Shown one piece after another: positions 14,740 to 25,152 of a stretch of 56,707 bases of DNA. Source of the stretch: Oscillospiraceae bacterium. GTDB taxonomy: Bacteria > Bacillota > Clostridia > Oscillospirales > Ruminococcaceae. How positions within the stretch are numbered: the stretch's first letter is position 1; each line of letters opens with the position of its first letter. Under the pieces are notes generated by a model. The model made no database searches. It had not been told where the DNA came from and worked only from the letters and a program-made list of their open reading frames with translations. The position numbers and the translations under genes are program-made. Where the stretch lies: NCBI GenBank assembly GCA_031253495.1, contig JAIRWC010000030.1, positions 1 through 56,707 of the forward strand, written 5' to 3'.

Positions 14740-15477
14740 ATGGTTATAACGTCGAGGCAAAATCCGCTCGTAAAGCTGTTTCGCGTTCACGGCGGCGGCG
14801 TTTTCGCGGTCGAGGGCGCCAAATTGATTTCCGACGCGCTTGACGCGGGTTTCAAACCGCTCGGCGCCTTGTTCACCGCGAAAGCGGCGGAAAAATACCG
14901 AAAGCTCTCGGCGAGGATGAGCTTCTCGGTGATAAGCGAGGCCGTAAGCGGGTATATCTCCGGCACCGAAACCCCGCAAGGCGCGTTCGCGTTATTCGGA
15001 AAGAAAAACGACGCGTTTGAGTTCGCGGACGCCCGCCGGCTAATCCTGCTCGACGGGGTTCGCGACCCGGGGAACGCCGGCGCCGTTATACGCTCCTGCG
15101 AGGCTTTCGGGTTTGACGGGATAATATTTTCCGGGGACTGCGCGGATATTTATAACGGCAAGGTTATCCGCTCGTCGGCCGGTTCGGCGTTCAGAATACC
15201 GAATACGAGGGGGAAACTGCCCGAAATTATCCCACGTTTGAAAGACGCGGGGTTCGCCGTTTACGCGGCGGACTCGAAAAAGGGGGCCGTTCCGGTTCGA
15301 GGAGCCGCTTTCGCGGAAAAGGCCGCCGTGGTGATAGGGAGCGAGGGGCGGGGTGTTTCGGACGGGGTTCTCGCTTTGTCGGACGAAAGGATACGCATCC
15401 CCATAAAAGGCGCCGAATCGCTTAACGCGGCGGTGGCGGCGGGGATAATCTGTTATATACTGAAAACCGGAGGTTGA
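14740..15477 (+). CDS. TrmH/SpoU family RNA 2'-O-methyltransferase
   Basis: 245 residues from ATG 14740; an in-frame TTG at 14728 is possible and neither has a strong ribosome site. The N-terminal substrate-binding domain opens TSRQNPLVKLFRVH. The C-terminal knotted methyltransferase domain has the three SpoU motifs: DGVRDPGNAGAVIRSCEAFG, VIGSEGRGVS and IRIPIKGAESLNAAVAAGI. The layout near rplT resembles Bacillus ysgA. The target is probably rRNA, but the exact nucleotide is not known. It ends three bases before topA. Confidence 0.88.
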   Translation: MVITSRQNPLVKLFRVHGGGVFAVEGAKLISDALDAGFKPLGALFTAKAAEKYRKLSARMSFSVISEAVSGYISGTETPQGAFALFGKKNDAFEFADARRLILLDGVRDPGNAGAVIRSCEAFGFDGIIFSGDCADIYNGKVIRSSAGSAFRIPNTRGKLPEIIPRLKDAGFAVYAADSKKGAVPVRGAAFAEKAAVVIGSEGRGVSDGVLALSDERIRIPIKGAESLNAAVAAGIICYILKTGG

Positions 15478-15480
15478 GCT

Positions 15481-17562
15481 TTGTCAAAATTGGTAATAGT
15501 CGAATCGCCCGCCAAGGCGAAAACAATCGGGAAATATCTCGGCAAAGGGTTCAGCGTGGTGGCGTCCGTCGGGCATATCCGCGATTTGCCGAAATCGAAA
15601 TTCGGCGTGGACGTCGAACACGATTTCGCGCCGCTTTACGAGAACAAAAAAGAAAAAGCCGCCTTAATCAAAGAGCTTAAAAGCAAGGCGAAAGCGTCTG
15701 AAACCGTTTATCTCGCGACTGACCCCGACCGCGAGGGGGAGGCTATATCGTGGCATTTGGCCAATATCCTTAACCTTAACGTAGACAACCCCATTCGCGT
15801 AACCTTTTCGGAGATTACCCAAAGCGGGATAAACGCGGGGATGAGCCGCCCGCGCGGTCTTGACATGGATTTGGTGAACGCCCAACAGGCGCGGCGTATC
15901 CTTGACAGAATATTGGGTTATAAGCTGTCGCCGTTCTTATGGAAGAAAGTGCGCAGGGGGCTGTCGGCGGGGCGGGTGCAATCGGTGGCCGTCCGTTTGG
16001 TCGTCGACCGCGAAAAGGAGATAGAGGCGTTTAAGTCCAAGGAATACTGGAGCGTGGACGCGCGTCTGCTTTCAAACGGCGGGAAAAAGCCGTTCGACGC
16101 CAAACTGTCGGAAGCAAACGGAAAAAAAGCCGAATTGGCGGACAAGGCCGCCGCCGACAAAATCTTGGCGGATTTAAAAGACGCGGAATTTTTCGTGGAC
16201 AAGGTAAAAAAGTCCACGCGGAAAAAGCAACCCGCGCCGCCGTTCACCACCTCGACGCTTCAGCAGGAGGCGTCGGGCAAGTTCTCTTTTAACGCGAAAC
16301 GCGCGATGAAAACGGCGCAGGAGCTTTACGAGGGCGTGGACGTCGCCGACATGGGCATGGTGGGGTTAATCACTTATATGAGAACCGACAGCCTGCGGGT
16401 TTCAGACGAGGCGAAAGCGGCGGCGGCGGCTTTAATCGAGCGGCTTTACGGGAAAGAATACCTCCCCGATAAGCCGAGGGTATTTAAAACAAAAAACAAT
16501 TCCCAGGACGCGCACGAAGCCATTCGCCCGTCCATAATCGACATAACCCCCGAAAAAGCGAAGCCGTCCCTTACTTCCGACCAGTATAAGCTGTATAAGC
16601 TCATATGGGAGCGGTTCATCGCAAGCCAGATGTCGAACGCCTCTTTGAACACCGTTTCGGCCGATATAAAAGCGGGGAGCTGCCTTTTCAAAGCAAACGG
16701 CTTCACGGTGGCGTTCGACGGGTTTACAAGGCTGTATGCGGCGGAAAGCGCGGACGATTCCGAAAAGGAGGGGAACGCCGCCCTCCCGCCTTTAACCGCG
16801 GGGGAAAAACTCGGCGTCGAATCCGTTTCGGGGAATCAGCACTTCACCCAGCCGCCGCCGCGTTATACGGAGGCGAGCCTTATAAAGGCGCTGGAGGAGA
16901 ACGGCATAGGCAGACCGTCGACTTACGCGCCCACCATCTCGACGATTTTAAGCCGCCAGTATGTCGAAAGGCAGCAAAAACAGCTTAAACCCACGGTTTT
17001 GGGCGACGTAATCACCGGGTTGCTTAAAGAGCATTTCGATGAAATCGTCGACACAAAATTCACCGCGCAGATGGAAACCGACTTGGACAAAATAGAGGAC
17101 GGGAACGCCGAATGGGTGAACGTTCTGCGGTCGTTTTACGGCGATTTTGAGAAAACGCTTTCCAAAGCCGAGGTTGAAATGGAGGGCAAACGGGTGAAAG
17201 TCCCCGACGAACCCACCGATATTCCCTGCGAGCTATGCGGGAGGAACATGGTTGTCAAAATCGGGCCTTACGGGAAATTCCTCGGCTGTTCCGGTTTCCC
17301 GGAATGTAAGGGAACCGGGAAAATCGTGAACGAGGCGGACGGCAGATGCCCCGTCTGCGGGAAAAGGATGCTCGCCAAAAAATCAAAAAAAGGGAAGCCG
17401 TTTTTCGGATGCGAGGATTATGAAAACTGCAAGTTTATGACGTGGGACGCCCCCGTTTCGGAAACGTGCCCCAAATGCGGTTCCGCCATGTTCAAAAAGG
17501 CGGGGAAAGGCGGGGCGGTTTACTGCGCGAAAGAGGGCTGCGGAAACGGAAGTTCGGGTTAG
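15481..17562 (+). CDS. topA: DNA topoisomerase I
   Basis: Type IA topoisomerase that relaxes negative supercoils. TTG start with GGAGG upstream, 693 residues. The TOPRIM domain (LVIVESPAKAKTIGKYLG, ATDPDREGEAISWHL) comes first. The catalytic Tyr lies in GLITYMRTDS near residue 300. Three C-terminal Cys4 zinc ribbons follow, starting CELCGRNM, CPVCGKRM and CPKCGSAM. Length and order are standard for Firmicutes. trmFO follows without a gap, as in Bacillus. Confidence 0.97.
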   Translation: MSKLVIVESPAKAKTIGKYLGKGFSVVASVGHIRDLPKSKFGVDVEHDFAPLYENKKEKAALIKELKSKAKASETVYLATDPDREGEAISWHLANILNLNVDNPIRVTFSEITQSGINAGMSRPRGLDMDLVNAQQARRILDRILGYKLSPFLWKKVRRGLSAGRVQSVAVRLVVDREKEIEAFKSKEYWSVDARLLSNGGKKPFDAKLSEANGKKAELADKAAADKILADLKDAEFFVDKVKKSTRKKQPAPPFTTSTLQQEASGKFSFNAKRAMKTAQELYEGVDVADMGMVGLITYMRTDSLRVSDEAKAAAAALIERLYGKEYLPDKPRVFKTKNNSQDAHEAIRPSIIDITPEKAKPSLTSDQYKLYKLIWERFIASQMSNASLNTVSADIKAGSCLFKANGFTVAFDGFTRLYAAESADDSEKEGNAALPPLTAGEKLGVESVSGNQHFTQPPPRYTEASLIKALEENGIGRPSTYAPTISTILSRQYVERQQKQLKPTVLGDVITGLLKEHFDEIVDTKFTAQMETDLDKIEDGNAEWVNVLRSFYGDFEKTLSKAEVEMEGKRVKVPDEPTDIPCELCGRNMVVKIGPYGKFLGCSGFPECKGTGKIVNEADGRCPVCGKRMLAKKSKKGKPFFGCEDYENCKFMTWDAPVSETCPKCGSAMFKKAGKGGAVYCAKEGCGNGSSG

Positions 17563-18849
17563 ATGACGGTTACCGTTGCGGGCGCGGGATTGGCGGGGGT
17601 CGAAGCCGCTTACGCCCTGTCGAGGCGGGGTTTTGACGTAAAACTTTATGAAATGAAGCCGCTGAAATATTCCCCCGCGCATAAATACCCCGGTTTCGCC
17701 GAGCTTGTCTGTTCCAATTCCTTTAAAGCGGACGGGCTTTCAAGCGCGGCGGGTCTGTTGAAAGCGGAAATGCGCCTGCTGGGTTCGCTGACGCTTGAGG
17801 CGGCGGAGCTTACGAGGGTTATGGCGGGCGGCGCGCTCGCCGTGGACAGGGCCGCTTTTTCCGACGAGGTAACAAGGCGGGTTAAATCCGCGCCCAACAT
17901 AGAAATAATAGAGGGGGAAGTTACCGAATTTCCGCGAAAGAACGCCGTTATCGCCACCGGACCGCTTACAAGCGACGCCTTAGCGGAGGCAATCAGGGAA
18001 AAATGCGGCGGCCTTTTGAATTTTTACGACGCGGCGGCGCCCGTTATAACCGCCGAAAGCATTGATTTTGAAAAAACCTTCACCGCCTCCCGCTACGGAA
18101 AAGGCGGCGCGGATTATATCAACTGCCCCCTCGACGAAGGGGAGTACGAGGCGTTTCGCGACGCGCTGATTACCGCCGGAACCGCCCCGTTGCGCGAGTT
18201 TGACAAGCCTAATTATTACGAGGGCTGTATGCCCGTCGAAATTTTGGCGAAACGCGGGCGGGACGCGCTTCGCTTCGGGTGTATGAAGCCGGTCGGCTTA
18301 ACCGTTCCGAAGACGGGGCGGCGCCCTTTCGCGAACGCGCAGCTCCGCGCGGAAAACGCGGGCGGGAGTATGTATAATATCGTGGGCTTTCAGACCAATT
18401 TGAAATTCGGGGAACAAAAGCGGGTGTTCGGCATGATACCCGGTCTTGAAAACGCCGAATTTGTCCGTTACGGCGTGATGCACAGGAACACGTTCCTCGA
18501 CGGTCCGCGGCTGTTGGACGCGAACTTCGCCCTTCGCGGGGCGGAGAACGTCTTTTTCGCGGGGCAGATTACCGGGGTCGAAGGGTATATGGAAAGCGCG
18601 GCGAGCGGGATAATGGCGGGAATGGCTTTGGCGGCGCGGCTGCTGGGGAAAGAGCCCGTCGCGTTCCCCGAAACCGCATTGACAGGCGCGCTCGCGCGTT
18701 ATGTGAGCGACAAAAGCGTCGGCGTTTTTCAGCCTATGGGCGCGAACATGGGGTTGTTGCCGCCGCTCGGCTTCGCCGTGAAAGGCAAGCGGGAAAGGTA
18801 CGGGGAGTTGGCGAAGCGCGCTTTAAGGGACTTAAAGGGGGTATTATGA
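17563..18849 (+). CDS. trmFO: Methylenetetrahydrofolate-tRNA (uracil-54-C5) methyltransferase
   Basis: A folate- and FAD-dependent enzyme making m5U54 in tRNA. The dinucleotide-binding loop VAGAGLAGVEAAYALSRRG is at the N-terminus. CSNSFKADGLSSAAGLLK and YYEGCMPVEILAKRG carry the conserved cysteines, and GQITGVEGYMESAASG is near the C-terminus. 428 residues is the expected length. The ATG follows the topA stop directly and the end overlaps plsX by four bases. Confidence 0.96.
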   Translation: MTVTVAGAGLAGVEAAYALSRRGFDVKLYEMKPLKYSPAHKYPGFAELVCSNSFKADGLSSAAGLLKAEMRLLGSLTLEAAELTRVMAGGALAVDRAAFSDEVTRRVKSAPNIEIIEGEVTEFPRKNAVIATGPLTSDALAEAIREKCGGLLNFYDAAAPVITAESIDFEKTFTASRYGKGGADYINCPLDEGEYEAFRDALITAGTAPLREFDKPNYYEGCMPVEILAKRGRDALRFGCMKPVGLTVPKTGRRPFANAQLRAENAGGSMYNIVGFQTNLKFGEQKRVFGMIPGLENAEFVRYGVMHRNTFLDGPRLLDANFALRGAENVFFAGQITGVEGYMESAASGIMAGMALAARLLGKEPVAFPETALTGALARYVSDKSVGVFQPMGANMGLLPPLGFAVKGKRERYGELAKRALRDLKGVL

Positions 18850-19844
18850 AAATAGCGGTTGACGGGTTCGGCGGGGACAAAGCCCCCGACGAGGCGTTAA
18901 AGGGCTGCGTTTGGGCGGTCAAGGAATTCGGCGCAAAAATCGTTGTTACGGGCGACGAAAAAACGCTGAAATCCCGATTTTCAAAATTGGGTCTGTCTCG
19001 CGAAAACATTGAAATCGCCCACGCCGACGGCGTTATTGAAATAGGGGACGACCCGCTTGAAATCAGGACGGTCAAGGCGAACACCTCGATGGGCGTCGCG
19101 TTCGGTTTGGTAAGGAAAGGGGAAGCCGAAGCCTTCGTCAGCGCGGGCAGCACGGCGGCGCTGATGGTGGGCGGCAGTATGGTAATAGGGCGGATTAAAG
19201 GGGTTAAGCGCCCCGCGTTGGCGCCGATTATGCCGAGCGTAACGGGGAACTACATCCTTCTCGACGGCGGCGCGAACGTGGAGTGCCGCCCGGAAATGAT
19301 TTTGCAGTTCGGGATAATGGGCGGCGTTTACGCCGAAAAAATCATGGGGATAGAAAGACCGCGCGTAGGCTTGTTGAACGTCGGCGCGGAGGAGGAGAAA
19401 GGGCGGGAGCTGGAGCGCGGGGCTTACGCGCTTTTGAAGGCCTCTTCCCTCAACTTTATCGGCAACGCGGAAGCGCGGGACGTTCCCCTCGGCGTATGCG
19501 ACGTAATAGTGAGCGACGGCTTCACCGGGAACATATACCTGAAAACCGTCGAGGGCATGGGCGCGTTTATGAAAAAATCGCTTAAAGACCTGTTCGGGAA
19601 GAACGCGGCGACAAAGGCGGGCTATCTCCTCGCGAAAGGCGGCGTAAGGGATATGGCCGCGAAAACCGATTACCGCGAAATCGGCGGCTCCCCCCTGCTC
19701 GGAACCGTAAAACCGGTTATAAAGGCGCACGGCTCAAGCGACGCGAAGGCGTTTAAAAACGCGATTAAACAAGCGAAGGAATTTTCGGACGCCAGGGCGA
19801 TAAATCTTATGGAAAAAAGCCTTGGGGCAAAGGAACGGTCATGA
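18846..19844 (+). CDS. plsX: Phosphate acyltransferase PlsX
   Basis: PlsX converts acyl-ACP to acyl-phosphate, the acyl donor for PlsY in membrane lipid synthesis. The N-terminus MKIAVDGFGGDKAPDEAL, the SAGSTAALM motif and VSDGFTGNIYLKT identify it; 332 residues is standard. The usual neighbours fabD, fabG and acpP are missing: plsX runs straight into rnc (ATGA overlap). Confidence 0.95.
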   Translation: MKIAVDGFGGDKAPDEALKGCVWAVKEFGAKIVVTGDEKTLKSRFSKLGLSRENIEIAHADGVIEIGDDPLEIRTVKANTSMGVAFGLVRKGEAEAFVSAGSTAALMVGGSMVIGRIKGVKRPALAPIMPSVTGNYILLDGGANVECRPEMILQFGIMGGVYAEKIMGIERPRVGLLNVGAEEEKGRELERGAYALLKASSLNFIGNAEARDVPLGVCDVIVSDGFTGNIYLKTVEGMGAFMKKSLKDLFGKNAATKAGYLLAKGGVRDMAAKTDYREIGGSPLLGTVKPVIKAHGSSDAKAFKNAIKQAKEFSDARAINLMEKSLGAKERS

Positions 19845-20515
19845 GCGGGCTTGAAGAGAGAATAGGTTATTGTTTCAATAAAAAGAGCTTATTGAAAGAG
19901 GCGCTGACCCATTCGTCCCACACTTCGGGCAAGGACAGCAACGAGCGGCTGGAATTTTTGGGCGACAGCGTTTTGTCCGCGGTCGTTTCAAAGCATTTGT
20001 TTGAAATCCTTTCAACCCAAACGGAAGGGCATTTGACTAAATTGAGGGCTTCCCTCGTTTGTGAGTCCGCGCTTTACGGCTACGCGAAAAAAATCGGCTT
20101 GGGCGGGGAGATTATGCTCGGCAAAGGGGAGGAAAACACGGGCGGCCGCGACAGGAAATCAATTCTGGCGGACGCGTTCGAGGCGTTAATCGCGGCGATT
20201 TACCTTGACGGCGGGGCGGCGGCGGCGGCGGCGTTCATCATTCCCTTTTTGCCGGATGCCGAAACGCTTAAGAGCGGAAAGCTGACCGCGGGGGATTATA
20301 AAACCGTTTTGCAGGAAATCGTCCAGCGAAACCCCGACGACAAAATCAGCTACGAGTTAACGGGGGAGGAAGGGTTGGCGCATAATCGCGTCTTTACCGC
20401 GAACGTATTGCTCAACGGCAGGATATTGGGCACGGGGAGCGGCGGAAGCAAAAAGGAATCCGAACAGCGGGCGGCGAGGGAAGCGCTGGCTTCAATCGGT
20501 TATGAAACAGGTTAA
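19841..20515 (+). CDS. rnc: Ribonuclease III
   Basis: Cuts double-stranded RNA in rRNA maturation. The catalytic signature NERLEFLGDSVLS and the second acidic cluster DAFEALIAAIYLD are present, followed by a C-terminal double-stranded RNA-binding domain (TGSGGSKKESEQRAAREAL). 224 residues. It is coupled to plsX upstream and overlaps the radical SAM gene downstream by 14 bases. Confidence 0.95.
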   Translation: MSGLEERIGYCFNKKSLLKEALTHSSHTSGKDSNERLEFLGDSVLSAVVSKHLFEILSTQTEGHLTKLRASLVCESALYGYAKKIGLGGEIMLGKGEENTGGRDRKSILADAFEALIAAIYLDGGAAAAAAFIIPFLPDAETLKSGKLTAGDYKTVLQEIVQRNPDDKISYELTGEEGLAHNRVFTANVLLNGRILGTGSGGSKKESEQRAAREALASIGYETG

Positions 20516-21512
20516 ATCAACCAACGCGAGCGTTTTTATCCCGCATTTGGGCTGCCCGAACAAATGCTCCTTTTGCGACAAGAACGCCGTTTCCGAACGG
20601 GGGAAATCCGTTACGGCGGCGCAGGTCGGCGATATTTTGGAAGCTCACGCGGTTTCGCTTAAGCGGCGCGGGGCGACGGCGCAAATCGCTTTTTTCGGCG
20701 GGACGTTCACCGCGCTGGAAGAGGGTTATCGCGCTTCTTTGCTTGAGACCGCGAACGATTATATCAAAAAATACCCCCGCGTATTCACGGGGATACGCTG
20801 TTCCACGCGGCCCGATTGCGTTGACGCGGCGGTCTTGCGGCAACTGCGCGAATACGGCGTTACCGCGATAGAATTGGGCGCGCAGAGTATGGACGACGGG
20901 GTTCTGGCCGCGAACGGGCGGGGGCACACCGCCGACGACGTCCGGGAAAGCGCGGGGCTGGTTAGGCGGTTCGGTTTTGAACTCGGCCTGCAGATGATGA
21001 CGGGGCTGTATGCGGACACACTTCAAAAATCCTTGCGCACCGCCGACGAGCTGATTAAACTTAAACCCCGAACGGCGCGGATTTATCCCGTCGTAATCAT
21101 ACGGGGGACGCGGCTGGCGGAGATGGGTTATAAAACTTTCGGCTTCGACGAAACCGTCGGGCTGTGCGCGGAGATTTACGGCAGGTTTGTCGAAAACGGC
21201 GTCCGCGTGATACGCGTGGGTTTGAACTACGGCGGCGACAAGGGCGATATCGTCGGCGGGAACTATTCCCCCGTGATGGGCGAATTGTGCGCGGGTAGAT
21301 ATTATTTCAACAAAATGAAAGATTTTATGGAGAAAAGCGGCGGCGCGAAATTCAGGATATACGCCGACAAACGCGACTTCAGCAAGCTCATCGGGCATAA
21401 GGGCGAAAACAAAAGGCGTCTGCTCGAACTGGGCTATACCTACAAAATAAAGGAAAAACAAGGCGGGGAACCGGAAATCCGCGCGCTGCCGCAACGGCGC
21501 GACCTCGTTTAA
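20502..21512 (+). CDS. Elp3-like radical SAM protein without acetyltransferase domain
   Basis: 336 residues. The N-terminus has HLGCPNKCSFCDK, a CxxxCxxC motif for a 4Fe-4S cluster, then AFFGGTFTALE, and RCSTRPDCVD and ELGAQSMDDGVL, as in the Elp3/YhcC-type radical SAM group. The GNAT domain of true Elp3 is absent. A gene of this type lies between rnc and smc in many Clostridia. The substrate is unknown; a role in tRNA or lipid modification would be guesswork. Confidence 0.85.
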   Translation: MKQVKSTNASVFIPHLGCPNKCSFCDKNAVSERGKSVTAAQVGDILEAHAVSLKRRGATAQIAFFGGTFTALEEGYRASLLETANDYIKKYPRVFTGIRCSTRPDCVDAAVLRQLREYGVTAIELGAQSMDDGVLAANGRGHTADDVRESAGLVRRFGFELGLQMMTGLYADTLQKSLRTADELIKLKPRTARIYPVVIIRGTRLAEMGYKTFGFDETVGLCAEIYGRFVENGVRVIRVGLNYGGDKGDIVGGNYSPVMGELCAGRYYFNKMKDFMEKSGGAKFRIYADKRDFSKLIGHKGENKRRLLELGYTYKIKEKQGGEPEIRALPQRRDLV

Positions 21513-21534
21513 TTTTTAAAAAAGGAAATCCGCA

Positions 21535-24500
21535 ATGCGTTTCAAAACATTAGAAATCCAGGGGTTTAAATCGTTCCCCGATAAGACCGTTTTGTCGTTC
21601 GATTCCAAAATGACGGCGATTGTCGGGAGCAACGGCAACGGCAAAAGCAATATAAGCGACGCGCTTCGCTGGGTGATGGGCGAACAGGGCGCGAAGACGC
21701 TTCGCGGCGATAAAATGGAAGACGTGATTTTCCACGGCACGGAAAAGCGCAAGCCCATGGGCTTTGCGAAGGTGGCGCTTTCCGTCGACAATTCCGACAG
21801 GAAACTGCCGATTGACGACGATGAAGTCGTCGTCGCCAGAAAATTATACCGCTCCGGCGACAGCGAATACTTGATTAACGGCGAAAAATCCCGCCTTAAA
21901 GACGTTCACGAGCTGTTCATGGGGACGGGTTTGGGGCGGGACGGCTATTCCATAATAGGGCAAGGCAGGGTGGCGGAAGTCGTTAACGCCAAAACCACGC
22001 AACGGCGCGAAATTTTTGAAGAAGCGGCGGGCGTGTCGAAGTTTCTGCATCAAAAGGAACAGGCCGAGCGCGAGCTTTCCCGCGCGGAGGAAAACCTTTT
22101 GCGCCTCCTCGATATCGAAGCCGAGCTGCAGTCGCGCCTCGCCGTTCTTGAAAAGCAGGCGGAAAAAGCGAAGAAGGCGCGGGCTTTAAGCGAGGAGGAG
22201 AAGAGATTGGGCGTGTCCCTCAGTGTTCGCGAGCTTGAAAATATCGGTTCAAGCCTTTCCGAAGCGGAAAACGCCGTGTTGTTAAACCAAGGGGAATGTG
22301 AGCATTTCGAGCGGGAAATAAACGAACTTGAAGAAGAGGGGGAGGAGGTTTCGGAAGAGAAGCTGAAGCTGTTCTCCGAAATAGAAAGATTGCGCAAGCA
22401 AAGCGATTCCGCCAAAGACGAAATAGCCGGGGCGGATAAAGACGTCGCCGTCGCGGAGAACGAAATCACCCACAACAAAGGGCGGATATCGGCGATAAAG
22501 GAACAGATAGAAAATTCCGAAAAAAGCGGCAGGGAAATCGAAAAGAAAGCGGGGGAGCTGAAAAAACGGATAGGCGTTATCGAAAACGAAATAATTAAGC
22601 TTGACAAAAAAATCGAAAATGAAAATTCCGCCCTTGCCGGCATGGACAGGGAAAATTCTGAGTTGGACGTTCAATACCGCGACATAGACCGCGAAATCGG
22701 CGAGCTGTACGCGGCGGGCGCGGCGGCGAAAATCCATATTTCCCGCGCGGGGGAAAGCGTCGCGGATTTAAATTCGCAGCTTGACGAAGCGAGGGAAATC
22801 GTTTCGGGGCAGTCGGGGGAGCTGGAAAAACTCAAATCGAGGGAAGCCGCTTTAACCGCCGAATTGGGCGGTTTGACCGCCGAAAAGGAGGAAACGGCGA
22901 ATAAACTTTCGGGGTACGGCAGGCTTTATGAAACCAAAGCGTCGAAGTTAGACGCGGCGCGGGATGAGTTTGACCGCGTGAAGCAAGATTATCAGCAAAA
23001 GGAATCGAGGTTCGCCGCGCTTTCGGACGTGGAGCGCAACATGGTCGGTTACCAGTCCAGCGTAAAGGCGGTAATCGTCGCGGCCAAAGCGGGGAAATTA
23101 AGCGATATTCACGGTACGGTGGCGGATATAATCCGTGTGGAAAAAAAGTTTTCCGCAGCGGCGGAAATCGCCCTCGGTCCCGCCTTGCAGAATATCATAG
23201 TGGGAACGGAAGCCGTAGCCAAGCGATGTATCCGCTTTTTGAAGGAAAGCAACGGCGGGCGGGCCACATTCCTGCCGCTCACGTCGGTAAAGGGGCGCGC
23301 GCTGGAGCAGGCGGGGCTGGACGGGGAAGAGGGGTTTCTCGGTTTGGGGCACGAGATTGTCCTTTACGACGGGAAATACGACGGGATAATAAAATCGCTC
23401 CTCGGCAGGACGGCGTTCGCGGAGGATATAGACGCGGCCGTTTTAATCGCCAAAAAGCACGGATATAAATTCAAAATCGTAACCCTCGACGGTCAGGTGA
23501 TTAACGCGGGCGGTTCTTTCACGGGCGGCTCGATTAAAGAAAGCGCGGGAATTATCAGCCGCAAGCGCGAAATCGAAACGTTGGGCGCCGAGTTGAAAAG
23601 GCTTTCCGGCGAGCTTGACGGGGTAAAGTCGCGCCATTCCGTCTTGGCGGCGGAGACCGCCAAAATGAAACTTGAATGTGAGGGGATGAGGGAAGTCCTC
23701 GCTAAAATTTCCGGGGAGGAAATGCGCTTGACCGCGGAAATCGGCGGCGTTCACGATATGATAAGGCAATTCGAGGAGCAGCGCGGCAATTCCGAAATAA
23801 CGCTTAACCGTTGCGAAACCCGCTTGGCCGAGGAAAAAGCGGTTATAGAGAAAAACAACGCGGAATTAAAACGCGTCGCCGCCGAATTGGAAAAAAAAGA
23901 GGCGCTTGCCGCCGAAAAAAGCCGGCTGCTCGAGCGTTCCGCGAACAGACGCAAGGAAATCAGCGCCTCAATCACCGGCTTTAACATTGAAAAACTCGCG
24001 AAAACAAAGGACATAGAGGGGTTGAACGCGCAAATCGCCGCTTTAGACGCGAACCGCGAGGAAACGAAGGCCGGCGCGGGGAAGCTGCTCGATGAAATAG
24101 GTCTGTTAAACGAAAAGAATTTGTCGCTGCTTTCCGCGATTGAGGAAAAACGTTCCCTAATCGCCGAAATCAACCGCAAATTCGGAGAGAACAAAGAAGA
24201 AACCGCCCTGCTGATAAAAAAGAGCGAAGACCTTGAAAAACGGGCGGGCGAAATAAATTCCGGAATACGGGAAAAAACGGGGCATAAGGAAAAGTTTTCA
24301 AACGCGCTCGCCGCCGCGTTGGAGCGAAAGGCGGCGTATGAACGCACGGCGGAGGAAATCAGGGCTTCGCTTTGGGACGTCTATTCCCTCGCGCCGTCGG
24401 AAGCCGCGGCTTACGCCGCGCAGTCGGACCCGTTTGAAAGCGTCAAGGCGGCGCGTTCGCAATTGGCTGAAATCCGGCGGAAGTTAGCCGCGCTCGGCGA

Positions 24501-25104
24501 GGTGAATTACGCGGCGATTACCGAGTTCACGGAAACCAAAGAGCGTTACGGACACCTTTCGGAACAGCTTGCCGACGTTCGCGGGGGCAAGCGCGAATTG
24601 GAAAAGCTCATCGCCGATTTGACCGTCGATATAAGGGCGCGGTTCCTTGAGAGCTTCAACGAGATTAACCGTCATTTCGGGAAAATCTTCGCCGATATAT
24701 TCGGCGGGGGGAGCGCGCGGCTGGAGCTTACCGAGCCGGACGACGCGCTGGGTTCGGGGATTGAGATATACGCCGCCCCGCCGGGCAAGCTGATAAAGAA
24801 TTTAATCGCCCTTTCGGGCGGGGAACAGGCTATGGTGGCGATTACGATTTATTTCGCTATTTTGTTGCACCGACCCACGCCGTTTTGTATGCTGGACGAG
24901 GTGGACGCGGCGCTCGATGAGGTAAACGTCGCGAAGTACGTCAATTATCTGAAACGCTATTCGGATTCCACGCAACTGATGCTGATTACCCACAGGCGTT
25001 CCACGATTGAAGGGTGCGACGTGCTTTACGGCGTGTTCATGCAGGAAAAAGGCGTTTCGAGAATGATACGCAAAGAACTCGGCGGCGAGGAAGAGTGGAG
25101 TTAG
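21535..25104 (+). CDS. smc: Chromosome segregation ATPase SMC
   Basis: 1189 residues, full length for bacterial SMC. The Walker A loop GSNGNGKSNISDALRW is near residue 33. Two long coiled coils flank a hinge at about 515-670 (VADIIRVEKKFSAAAEIALG and GGSFTGGS). The C-terminal head has the ABC signature LSGGEQAMVAI and Walker B PFCMLDEVDAALDE. The signature differs slightly from the common LSGGEKAL. AAGGAAA precedes the ATG. ftsY, which often follows smc, is replaced here by a glycosidase gene. Confidence 0.97.
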   Translation: MRFKTLEIQGFKSFPDKTVLSFDSKMTAIVGSNGNGKSNISDALRWVMGEQGAKTLRGDKMEDVIFHGTEKRKPMGFAKVALSVDNSDRKLPIDDDEVVVARKLYRSGDSEYLINGEKSRLKDVHELFMGTGLGRDGYSIIGQGRVAEVVNAKTTQRREIFEEAAGVSKFLHQKEQAERELSRAEENLLRLLDIEAELQSRLAVLEKQAEKAKKARALSEEEKRLGVSLSVRELENIGSSLSEAENAVLLNQGECEHFEREINELEEEGEEVSEEKLKLFSEIERLRKQSDSAKDEIAGADKDVAVAENEITHNKGRISAIKEQIENSEKSGREIEKKAGELKKRIGVIENEIIKLDKKIENENSALAGMDRENSELDVQYRDIDREIGELYAAGAAAKIHISRAGESVADLNSQLDEAREIVSGQSGELEKLKSREAALTAELGGLTAEKEETANKLSGYGRLYETKASKLDAARDEFDRVKQDYQQKESRFAALSDVERNMVGYQSSVKAVIVAAKAGKLSDIHGTVADIIRVEKKFSAAAEIALGPALQNIIVGTEAVAKRCIRFLKESNGGRATFLPLTSVKGRALEQAGLDGEEGFLGLGHEIVLYDGKYDGIIKSLLGRTAFAEDIDAAVLIAKKHGYKFKIVTLDGQVINAGGSFTGGSIKESAGIISRKREIETLGAELKRLSGELDGVKSRHSVLAAETAKMKLECEGMREVLAKISGEEMRLTAEIGGVHDMIRQFEEQRGNSEITLNRCETRLAEEKAVIEKNNAELKRVAAELEKKEALAAEKSRLLERSANRRKEISASITGFNIEKLAKTKDIEGLNAQIAALDANREETKAGAGKLLDEIGLLNEKNLSLLSAIEEKRSLIAEINRKFGENKEETALLIKKSEDLEKRAGEINSGIREKTGHKEKFSNALAAALERKAAYERTAEEIRASLWDVYSLAPSEAAAYAAQSDPFESVKAARSQLAEIRRKLAALGEVNYAAITEFTETKERYGHLSEQLADVRGGKRELEKLIADLTVDIRARFLESFNEINRHFGKIFADIFGGGSARLELTEPDDALGSGIEIYAAPPGKLIKNLIALSGGEQAMVAITIYFAILLHRPTPFCMLDEVDAALDEVNVAKYVNYLKRYSDSTQLMLITHRRSTIEGCDVLYGVFMQEKGVSRMIRKELGGEEEWS

Positions 25105-25152
25105 CACCGTTTCTCGTTTTGAATGATTATAAAAAAAAGGGGGCGGTTCTTA

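Noticed and set aside
20517-21494. Long minus-strand open frame opposite the radical SAM gene
   Set aside because: It is Pro/Arg-rich and lacks a ribosome site; the + strand frame has clear enzyme motifs. Such antisense frames recur throughout this GC-rich window.
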